64,000 bases of DNA from Ampullaceana balthica (lineage: Eukaryota; Mollusca; Gastropoda; Lymnaeidae), in NCBI GenBank assembly GCA_944989445.1, contig CALYLW010000041.1, positions 1,575,399 through 1,639,398 on the forward strand, read 5' to 3'. Positions 49,601-61,600 of the stretch are shown piece after piece. How positions within the stretch are numbered: position 1 is the first letter of the stretch; each line of letters starts with the position of its first letter. A program made the position numbers and the translations under genes. The notes below the pieces were generated by a model, which saw only the letters and a list, made by a program, of their open reading frames with translations, was not told the DNA's origin and did not search any database.

Positions 49601-52600
49601 CGCATACGTCTTATTAAAATTATATTGTAAGTTAATGTAAAATCAGAAAATGATTATTTTTCTCCATAACATTTGTTCAGTCTGTAAATGACCCCCTTTC
49701 CAGTCCATGACGGACTATGGGGCAAGTGATGTAGCGTTCACAAGTTTTTAGCCACCACTAACGGGCAGGAGAATGTGTGGCCACCACAATGCCCCAGGGG
49801 CCTTGCCAGTACCTGGGCTCGAACCCGCGACTCGGGATCTGCCTCGGATCGATAGTATAGTGCGCTACCACTTAGACCATCGCGCCCCTAAAAGAAGTCT
49901 GTAAAAGAAAGAAGTGAATACCTTGAATCAAAGATAAATAAAGCAGCAGCCTCTGTTTCACACTCATTATTGTATAAACAAAACAAATAAACTATTTTTT
50001 GGACTTCCATTAGGTTGGAAGCCCTAGATCTTACCATCTTGCTACTGGCACTACTGCCTCAGACAAGAAATGGCACTTACTGAGCTAATTTGAAAAGTTT
50101 ATGCAGCATTCTTTAAATTGGCCAACCTCTGGAACATATCCAATAAATAACAACTTTAGTCTAATCAATTAAGTGCAGCGTCAAATATCAACTAATTTAC
50201 AGTGATTTTTTTATTTCCTAATTTATATTTAAGTTTTCTCATTTCCTAATTTGCCATATTTATGTTTTGTCATTCACTAATTTGCAATATTTATGAAATG
50301 TTGGACACAGAAAGTTTTTTGTAATAATCATTGTTAAATGTATTTAAATAAAACACCAGAATATCCCATTTTCCGGATTAAGTTTAAGGCTTCAAATGAT
50401 GTTTTAATAACCAGACTAGGTTCATCACAACTAATTCATGTTCTTGCAGTTACCTGACAGGTGACCAATGGAAGAGTGAATCCCATGTTGAGACTTATGT
50501 TCGCAGTTTACAGATGGGATGTCGATGTGTTGAGTGTAAGTAGATTTCCTGTTGACGCATGAACTGTGAGATGGAAACATTTTGAACATTGTGTAGGGCC
50601 ATGTTGTCATAGATCAGGGGTGGGCAAACTATGGCCCGCGGGCCGCATGCGGCCCGCCAGAGCAAATTATGTGGCCCGTTGGCGTGTACATGTTGCGTTC
50701 TTATGTCCATGTAAATTTTTTTTTAGAATGTTAGCTATATTTTTAAAATTTTTAAATTTTATTCCAAGTATTTGATTCAAAGCTAGGGATATTAAATCGT
50801 TTTATGGCTCAAGAAGTGATTTAATAGTGATCATTAGTCATTATTGTTAACATCCTTATTCGAAACTACATTTCAATTCAACCGGAAGCTGCTTTTGTTT
50901 ATGATTTACATATTGGCGGTTTTGTAAATATTTTAATTTAAAAGCGAATAGACGTTGATTTAGCCATGAGTGCTGCCAAAAGAGAGAAAAATTGAGAACG
51001 AATGTCATCTTTTTATGATCAAAGTACCGCTAAATATTCCTTTACGAGAGTTGACAACAAAGCAGTCTACTTGCTGTGCTGTGAGTGTGATCGTCTTTAA
51101 GGAGTACAACATAAAAAAGACACAACCAAACAAAACATTTGGATTTCGGGCACAATTTAACGATCAAAGAGACAAAAAGGAAATGTCAGGAGTTTGTTAA
51201 TAATTTAAAGAAGCAGCAAACTGTTTTCACCAGACTTTAAGTCAAGATGCTGCAACCGAAACCAGTTTGGTGCTTTCCCATAAGATTGTAAAATGGAACA
51301 AGTCTTTTTGTGACAGCCAGTTCATCAAGGAATGCTTGTCAGATGTAGCACGCATTATGTCCCCAGAACAGAAAACAAAATTTGACAGCATTTCTTTATC
51401 AGGGAGAACCGTAGTCATGCATGTTGAAAAAATTAGTGACAATTTATTGCACCAACTTTGAGTTGCAAGCAAAGACTTTTTGTGGTACTCTCTTGCGTTG
51501 GACGAAGGTGCCGATGTACAGGACACAGCACAATTGTTGGTATTTATACAGGGAATAAACACTCGTTTTGAGTTTACCGAAGAATTACTTAGTCTTGAGC
51601 CACTCAAAGACACAACTACAGGACAGGATTTATTCAATGCTGTTGAGAACTGTGTTGAAAGAACTGGATTGGTGTGGAACAAGATAGCAAGGGTAAGAAC
51701 CGATGTAGCGCGGGCTTTGACCGGAAAAAACGTAGGTTTTGTGAAGTTGATACAAAATAAAATTAACCATACACTCTTACCTCTGCATTGTGTTATCCAT
51801 TAAGAAAATCTGTGTAAAGCTGCGTTGAATATCAAGCATGTTATTGACCAAGTTGTCAGTGTGATAAACCTCATTAGAGCCAGGGCACTTAACCACAGGC
51901 AGTTCAAGGCACTGCTTGAAGATTTGGAAAATGAATATTATGCTATTATCTACCACAGCAGTTTCCGCTGGCTGGGCCTGGGCAAAATATTGAGGCGAGT
52001 GTGAGATCTCAAGGAAAACATAGTTATGTTCCTGGAGATGAAGGATTTTGTTTTTGACTTTATTACTTACATTGTTAATGAGGAGTGGAAGTCAGACTTC
52101 ATGTTTGCTATTGACATTATGGAAAAGTTGAGTGAACTGAATGTCAAACTTCAGGGCAATATCTTGTTTGCACATGAAATGTCTGTGCATGTTAAATCAT
52201 TTTAGGCAAAGCTCTCCCAGTTCTTCAGGCAAGCAGGTGAAAACAGGTTTTGTCATTTTCCTTTGCGGAAATAGAAAAACATTTCGGGTGAAAAGGCTGA
52301 CAAGTGCAAAGCTCAGTTGGTTGTGGAATTTGAAAGGAGGTTCTAAAACTTCAAGAACTTGGAACCACTCGTCAATATCCTCAGTTCGCCAATTAGTGCA
52401 GAAGCTAATTCAGCCCCAGAGGATATACAGTTAGAACTGCTTGACCACAAGCAGACTATGACCTGAAGGAGAAGTTCAAGTCAGTTCTTCTTCTGGAGTT
52501 TTATGGATGTTTGCCAGCGGCAGCATTTCCACACTTAAAAAAACTTTGCTGCCAAACTTTGTCACTATTTAGGTCCACATACATCTGTGTGGAAGCTTTT

Positions 52601-55600
52601 TCTTGTATGAAAATAAACAAGAGTAAGAACATATCAATGTTGACTGACTGCAATTTGAATGCAGTCCTTCGAATCACAACTAGTAAATTGGTTCCACAGT
52701 TCAAGAACATTATCCAAAATTGTAAACAGTTACATACTTCTCATTAATTGTACTATATGGTAAGCTTGTATGGAGATTACATTCCTACTTCTTCATAGTC
52801 ATTATGACTGGTGACAATAATTTGTTTTTGAAATAATATTGAATAGTAAAATCTTATTATCAAATAAGAACATTTTTAGTTCGTATTTAAAATGTAATGT
52901 ACATGTGTAATAGAGTGTGAATGTGAAATAAAATGACAAGTACATGGTTATAATCATTAATCCATATATTATACGTTCTAAATTGTAATTAAAGTACACA
53001 AAATATAAATGCGGCCCGCCTATTACAAAAAAGTTTACAATGCGGCCCTCCGTAGAAAAAGTTTGCCCACCCCTGTCATAGATGATTGATCTGTAAAATG
53101 ATGTTAAGACTGAGGTGTTCAGGGCTTAGTGGTGGATTTAAGTAATTGTCTGTGTTGATGTGGGGCTTGTTTATATAAAGTTGCTTTTGAACCCTTGGTA
53201 CCCATGCTATTATATAGTGTGTAAATACTCACTGATGGGTTTTTTGTGGATAGATGAAAAACTTGGGCATAATCTATTTAGATTAATTGTTTTATGATAC
53301 CTATGCAACTGTTATGAAGCTAACTTAAAGCTTTTCTTTCAAAGTGTCCAGAAGTTGTTAATAACTTTTGTATTTAAGGTTTGAGACAAGCTGGAGCCTG
53401 TAAATATTTGATGTAAATTTCATTTCAGTGGATTGCTGGGATGGAGCTGATGGCAGACCCATTATCACACACGGCAAAACATTGACATCCAAGATCAAAT
53501 TTTCAGATGTTCTCCAGACAATTAAAGAGCATGCCTGGGATGTATCAGAGTTAGTTCCCTTGTCATTAAAATAATTGAATAGGAACATTTATATATGTTA
53601 ATTAGTCTTAATTAGATATTTTTATATCAAGCATTTTCACTAAACTGATTAATAATCTTGCCCCTGTCACCACTTACTAGTTTTAGAAGAATTTTTACAT
53701 ACATTGGGTGCTAAAAAAGATATTAATTTTAGCTCTGAGAAGAAAAAAACTTAGTAACAACTGTATTGATGTATCGCTGTCATGTCAACTGAAGTGCAAA
53801 TTGAGAAGCTATTTACTTTCACATTAATTTGTAACCAGCATTTTTACAGGCTAGACACTCTACTAGACGTCCTTAAAATAGGGATAATATTAATAAAAAC
53901 AGTACTGTTTGTGGATATAGCTTGAATAGTTACAGATACATGTTAAGATTGTATTCTTAGGAGATAAGAAAGGTCACATAATACTTGGCATTTCACTTGC
54001 ATGTCATAAAATTGACAGCCTTATTTTCGTACCTCTAAAATTCAAACATGTTTTGTGACACACTGCAATTATCAGTGTGTACTATAGAAGCAGTTACCTT
54101 TAAAAGTAAAGTTTATTCTGTTCTCATCCAGGTATCCCTTGATACTGTCTATAGAAAACCACTGCAGCCTTCCACAGCAGAGAATAATGGCACAGTTGTT
54201 AAAGGAAATTTTGAAAGGTGATCTTTTTACCCCTTCACTAAGTATAAGCTTCTTATAAATTGATGTCTTTGGTTTTATTTGACTATTAAAAAAAATGTTT
54301 TTACTTTAAAACTATTATAAAACACTAGGTATTTGAGTTAAAGCAATCCATAACAAAATGATGAGTATATGAGATCAAAATACATAGTTTGTTGGTAACT
54401 ACCATTTTTAGCCAATGGATCAGTTTAAACAAGAGAAGAAATTAGTCTCATTTTAAGTTATGTGTGAGAATCAACAAAGCGATGGCCTAGTATATCTTAA
54501 AACATGAGTTGGACTACAGTAAACTAAGGTGTATGACTTGGTAAAATAACATATGGGATGGATTGAAATTAATCTTACATTCAAATCTGTACAGTTTTTA
54601 GGTGTTTTGAAAAGTGAACAGAAGTTTGTAAGGTTTTTCAATAGATAGTGGAAATATTTTATTTTACATTACTTTGATAATGAATGATTTAAAACTTAAA
54701 TGGAGAATGAATTGGTCAACAGAAAGATGAAATCATTTTGGTGTATTCAAAATGGCCTGTTTATTAAGCCTGAAATTTGTAGACTATCAAAATTCAGCAC
54801 GTATTCTGTGGGAGCATTCGTTAATTGTTTGATGTCGTTTTTCGGTAGTTACTACTATGAGTTAAACTGTGGACAATGTTCTCTCTAAGGTTTTTTGGTC
54901 CATGTGCAATGTAAAAAAAAATCATGTGCAAAGTTGTACAGCATTCATTTTTTTGTGTGCAATATTTTACATAATTCTAAACTGCTGTGAGCCATCGCTA
55001 TCTGCACAGCCGGGCCATTGATATCTGCACAGCCGGGCAGCTTAAAGGAAACATTGGCAGTGGCTATAAATCAATTTGATATTTTTTTAAATTATAGATT
55101 CCACTGAACATTTATATCCAGAAAGTGCCAATTAATGTTAAAATGACAAAACAAAACCTATTCAGCATTATGCTTAAAAATACATCTTTAATTTGCAGGT
55201 AGTATTTAGATTGAAAATTGCATTTTTTATCATTAACTTAAAACAGAACCCTCTATTACTGAAGCTAACATAATTAGCAGATGAATATGTTTCATTCTGT
55301 ACAAAATGATTACAATGTCATCATATATGTAAATTTATTACAAAGTAGCTGCTGACAAGTGTAAAAAAATCAAAAGAACAAAGGATATTTTATTTAAAAT
55401 ATGTTATCTTTCCAAATATAAAGATGCTAAAATGCTTGCATTAGGCATTGAAAAGTTAAAATTTGCATCCCTTGTACTTTATTTTTTATCTTCCCCTTTT
55501 CAGTACTATTTTTTATCTTCCCCTTTTCAGTACTAATTTTTATCTTCCCCTTTTCTATAGGGTTTTTCATACTGTTGTAACAGTTTTTAGGGAAACCTAT

Positions 55601-58600
55601 GTACAGGATGGCTTGAATGGATTAATCGGTAATTCAGTTGAAAAATCGACACTTTCTTAAATGTAAATGTTTTTTTCTCTGCCTCAAGATGAACTTTTAA
55701 CAGAACAGGTGGATGTCAATGAGACTCATCTCCCTTCACCCCGTCAATTAATGAAGAAAATCGTCATCAAGGTATCTAAGCAAAATATGTTTGTAGAACA
55801 ACTTAACTTAGGTATCAAAATTTAATCACTGTCTGGTTATAAAAATCTTAGATATCTTATGTTTTACAATACTTTGTCTTTGTCTGATCTTTATATACAT
55901 AAAATTACAGAATAAAAAACTCCAAAGGGATAACAGGCTGAATGAATCACGTAGCTACACAGACATTTGTAAGTATATAATTTCTCTAGGCTAGTCACAT
56001 TAGGCTAGAGCTGTTGTTTAGATCACAAACTGTGAGTTACAATCTTGGTTTTGTTGCATTTTTAACAAATGAAATTTATGACATGCAGATTAATTTACCT
56101 TATTATCATGTAAGGTGTGCTGTATATTTTAATCTTTATTATCCTATCACCTGTTAGATGTATTTATTTTTATCTTTCCTCAGCTGAATTAGTTGATGGA
56201 AAAAAACATTCACTTATGTACATAAAATATGCAACTGAAAAGGTAATTAATAGCACACTGAATTTTTTTTCTGGATATGTAGGTTCTATTGTTATTTGAA
56301 CTTTTTCAATATTATACCTCATGTGTTTCTTATAATTAAGTTTTTGTTAACAAAACTTTCAACTTTCTAAAAATTATATAAAATTCTGAACAAGAAGTGC
56401 TATTTAAAACCTCTACTGTCTGAATAGTGACCCCTAACATTATTATTTAAAATCCAAGGTACCGTATATACTCGTTCGCAAGCCGACCTTTTTTGGACAA
56501 AAATCTAGGGGAAAAAGTGGGGTCGGCTTATGAGCGGGTCATAGGTGATTTCTGCATGGATATTGAATATCAGTGTTGTTATTGTAGATTATCAATGTCC
56601 TTTTCTACATTCTACAAGATTCGACTGCTCTATCAGAAGCGACAATATATTATTAAAAATCAGCACTTACCTTATTTAATCATTTTATTTATTTTTGTGA
56701 ACGTTTTAATAAATTGTTTTACAAATTTAGTTTTCAACCACGGATTTTAATGTACGCGCTTTCGTCACTGTTTACCAAATAATTTTTTTTTAAATACCGG
56801 TAACTCTTGCTTAACAAAGAGCAGAAAGACAAAGATAGGCAGTGCGAAGTAAACAATCATAATGACCGCTTTAGCTTGTAGTTTAAAAAAAATATGTACC
56901 ATTTTTTTTAAAGCTGTCCTATTATTTTTGGGGGGTCGGCTTGCGATCGGGTTATACACTTCCCCTTTATAATACTTTTCCCTTCCAAATTTGTCAGCGA
57001 ATGGGCTATAGAACGAGTATATACGGTATTTTACATTTGATGAGATATTAACAATATATAATATAAATTAAATGAGATTTTTAGTGATAAACTATAATGA
57101 TCATCCTACTTACTGAGGAGCATAGAAGTTACTTGGGTCATCTTAAGCTCAAACAATTTTATTAAAAAAAACTTGTCTGTTACACACACCCCATCCAGGG
57201 CATAAACTTACAAAAAATACCCTTGATCTTGGTCCTGTATCTATTTCTCCTATTGCTTCCAGGTTTATCCCATACTTTGGGTGTTTTTCCATATATTTTT
57301 TAGCTTTCCTCTTTTTTTTCTACCTTGTATTTCATATTAAGGATTGTCTGGTTTTGTTATAGTGTTTTCCATAGTGCTTCAATGCTCTGGTATAACCTCT
57401 TCTTTGGCCAGAGACTCCCCTAGGTGCTGAATTAATTTTTTTACAACCTGTTTATGTTTCTGTAGCAGTTCTATTCCTTTTGGGATGAGGTAGTTGTCCT
57501 GGACTTGGGACCGCCCATGGTAGAGGTAGAAACACATATTGAGTGTGCATATTGCCAGTAGATTGAAGATCAGTCACTCCAATAAAGAACTGAATTGAAA
57601 ATACCTATTAATTGAGATTCTTTCTCCCCCTCCCCACCAAAAAATATTTTTTTAAAAATTATAATAATTTTTTTTTATAAAATGGATAGATTAATAAAAA
57701 TCCAATTTGTTCATCCCATACAGAAATGGAATGAATTTGATGTTGTACTGAGTGACACCCACATTTGTTTTACACCACATATACCTGAAGTGGAGAGAGA
57801 GACTGCGTTTGAAGATTTAGATGATGACTATTATGAGGTTAGACCTGTTTTAATCTGTATACTACACTTCCTTAAGAATGATCTGATTCTAACTTTAGAT
57901 TTAAATCAATTGTGGAGATTTTAGATATCCACATTTGTTAAATCCTAAAAGAGCTAAACTATGATTATGTTGCTAAAATAAATGTTATTTCATCTACTGA
58001 TAATTATCTTAGCAAATTAAATATGATTCTAAGGATAGAAACCCCTGCCATGGTCCCCTAAGTTAATTCTCATTGTGTATTAGTTCAAGCCACAAAACTC
58101 AGTTTCTGGGAACTCACTAATTTTTCATATATGCAATTCCTAGAATTCGAGGATATCATTCTTAGGTTTCACAGGGAAACGCAATGGCTTCTGATACATA
58201 ACTTAGGTTTTTTGGGGGTTTTTTGTGTGTGTTTTTTTTTGCCAACGCTACACATTTAATAAACATAGAAAAGAGGAGAGAGAGAAACAATTTTTATTTA
58301 CCACAGAAATGTATCAGTGCAATATTTCTTTGATTTCTTTGATTAAAAAGTATTAAGCAATGAACCACATTCACCATATTGAATTGAAATTTAGTTCTGA
58401 ACATTTTTTAGGTATGACCCTATATGAGTAGCTTGTTTCTAAAACCTGAATTATTTTGGTTTCACTGGTTTTAAAATTGATTAACATTTATTTAAATTGT
58501 ATAAATATAAATTATATCCAAACAATATTTGATTGATTTGAAAGATTTAAGTTAGTGTAGCACATCTTATATATAAAAAAAAATCAACTTAACTCTTTTT

Positions 58601-61600
58601 CTCCGGAATTATTTTCCTCACTCTGACGGAATTATCTATTCTGGAAATTTGTCGCGGGGTACCATGCTATCTTAAAATGTTAATAATTTTTTTAAAATTA
58701 TTTAACAGATAATGATATATTTGGTATTGAATTAAAGGGAAAAGAATGAAGTTTTCAGGCATCACAGACTCATGACTTTATATTAATAAAATAATATGAT
58801 TTTGTTTTAGTATAAATAAAAATAAAATATTTTAAAAACACCACGTTTGTTTTACAAAAACTCTTTCAAAGTCACACAAATTTAGATTTTTATCCAAAAT
58901 GTAATAAAATGGTGTTTTATCTGAACTATAATCATATTTACAGCAAACAAAAATAATTTTCACATTAATAAAACAAACAAAAAGTTAGAGCTCAATATCC
59001 ATGGTCACCCACACAGGAAAATAATAGGAAAATTGAACTGTTTACAATGGAACTGGAAGCTATACTGTGTATTGCAACTAGAAATTATTTTAAATTCTAT
59101 CTAAAATTGCACTTATTTTTAGTGAAAAGTTTAGTAGCTTTCAAATTAGACACTATATTGTCTATATTATTATTTGTAGTAGAAATATTATCAGTTCATC
59201 AAGGCATTTGAGACGTGGCGGGGCTTGTTGTTTATCAACAGATGACTTGTCAACTTCATTGTCAATTTCACTACTAGTACTAGGCATATGATTCATCGGA
59301 AATTTAAAATTACTTTGTAAATCATCATTAAAAAGAATACCTTTCTCTTAATTATCATCGTAGTATTTCAAATAATATTAGATCGATAACCAGATGCCCT
59401 GGTTGAATATCCATGTTTGTATACAAACGTAAAAAACGAAATAAAAACAAGCCCTTCAAACGCTTCTTTTGCTGTGAAAATACATGCAAACAAAGAATTT
59501 CCGACTTTTTTATTCAAGGGAAATCATTTAGATTACATTAAAACTAATTTTTGTTTAATAGCTAAGGAAAGAAACGAAACAATCCAGTTTTAATAATTCA
59601 ACGCTCGCATCGTTGATACGTCAAAAACGTCATTTTAAAATCAACGATGGTAGCGTTGATTCGGAGAAAAAGAGTTAAATCTCAAAAAAACAATTTTGAA
59701 ATAAACTATAGATATTTTCAGAACTTTAAAAAAAATCATATTTTCCTATTTTAAATTAAATCATGATACTTTCCACTATAAGAAAAATCATATTTCTTTA
59801 TTAAATTAATCCCCTTCATCAAATGATTTCAGCTATGCACTGATTTTGACTAAGTTGTCAAATTTCAAATTTAACCAATGTTTTTTTATTCGACGAGATC
59901 TTCATCTCTATTAAATTTTTTATTATGTTTTTTAAATTAAACCACACTGTTAATTAAAGCTATGCTAATAACCTGTCAGCTGATTCTGGGACTATTGTAT
60001 ATTGCCAGCATACATTTCAATATAATGGAATAGTCTTGGAACCATGGTAATTAAATCTGCTGGCCCCATTATTGTCACAACAGATAGCACATGGTTTCAG
60101 TGAGCATCATGGTGAAGTGCCTAAGTAACAAATCCTATTTTTGAACATACTTGAACTAGCCGTGTCCTTGCTAATTCAGTATATCTCTTTATAGAAATTC
60201 AACTAGTTTTGCATTAAATTATTGTCAAATCGCACAATGGATGTTAATAATTAACTTCTCATGGGATTTTGATTTAATTTGAACATTCAGGGCTATGACG
60301 CTGATGATGATGAAGATTTTGATGATGGGGGTCTTAGCTCACAGATGTGGTACCATGGCCTCATAAGACGTCAAGATGCAGAAGCCTTGTTAATGCAAAG
60401 TCGGATGCATGGGGATGGCACGTTCCTAGTGCGGGACAGTGACAGAGGTGGTCTGGTTGTGTCTTTCTTGTAAGTTATGGCAAAAGATAAATTGTTTTAC
60501 AATAAGCTTTCTAAAAATTCACCTTTGGTTTAAACAAGCTCGCTCTAATATCTAAAGAATCTAAAATGTTTCCTATTTATAATACTGAGTTACTGTAACA
60601 AATTTACATAATTGTTGATAATTCCAGTCATTGAACATGACATGTAAAAATGTCAGAAATATATTTTTTGCTTACACTGAGAAATTTTGTTGATCAACCC
60701 TGGATTTTATTTTTTATAATTTTATTTGGAAAATGAGCTTTAAACTTCAAAAGTTGAAACATCGAAAAAAAAAGTAAAAAAAAAGGAGTTAACAATTTAA
60801 TCCAGTCTCAAAATACATGTTATAATTAAATGAAAATAATTAAAATACATGGAACAAAGCAGGAAAACCAACACCATTAGGTCATTCAAAACACTAATAA
60901 AAATTTAAGACTAGACTCAAGCCATTGATGCAATAATCTTCTGTTACATATATTATAAGAAAGGAATCATAAATAATCAAAATGCAATGCAATATTGATA
61001 TAGAAACAAAATAATCAGTGCTAAAGTCAATGGAGAAGAGATTATACAAAAAATGCTAACTGGTTTTAGCACATAAAAATTACTATAGATTGAATATTGA
61101 AAATTTAAATTTTAAAAAAACATTAAAAAATTATTAGGATCAATAACTGTTGCTTACTTCATGTTAATCTGTGTCTAATTGGATAATATGTTAAAGGAAT
61201 GAGATAATTCACATTGGGGAGGGACACTTGTTTCTGAGAGTAAAATCAACTTTTCTAATCTTACTTTCCAGTGTTTCGGGCCAGGTGACTCATAGTAAGA
61301 TAAAGACTCGCCAAGAGTCAGATGGCAAGAAACGTTACCTGATAGGAAATGAAGTGTGGCACAACTCTATCCCCGACATGGTGGAATACTACAGGAGCCA
61401 CAAACTGACCTACAAAGAGAAACGTCTCAGCATAAATCTGACCTACCCTGTGTGTAAAAAATTAGACTTTGAGGATGAGGAGTAAGTGGCAGTTAGAGTT
61501 TTGTATGATTTATTTTCTGCATGTTAGTGATAAAGTTATGTTTGTTGGGGACTTTTGAAAGAGTGTATATGAGCTCTGAAATATTATGTACGAAATTAAC

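Larger units (their letters stand above)
48901..55771 (+). other. PLCG X catalytic half exons
   Basis: Five exons. [13 protein letters not shown] then YLTGDQW carries the first catalytic His. MGCRCVE/LDCWDG and [17 protein letters not shown] carry the acidic calcium ligands and second His, [12 protein letters not shown] a further acidic ligand, and [14 protein letters not shown] closes the X box. Every catalytic position I can compare is conserved, so the enzyme should be active. Confidence 0.92.
55911..57837 (+). other. PLCG first half of split PH
   Basis: Exons 55911-55968, 56184-56242 and 57724-57837. [38 protein letters not shown] and [12 protein letters not shown] match the strands of the N-terminal split-PH half, followed by an acidic run ([10 protein letters not shown], then [14 protein letters not shown] in the next exon). 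Confidence 0.8.

Noticed and set aside
49815..49889. A functional tRNA gene on the - strand
   Set aside because: A and B boxes are present, but the cloverleaf is not evident and the sequence continues as a longer repeat, so it is called a tRNA-derived SINE.
57150..57540. Possible coding stretch on the - strand
   Set aside because: Pieces such as a lysine-rich run looked LINE-like, but no motif could be aligned and the frames are broken.
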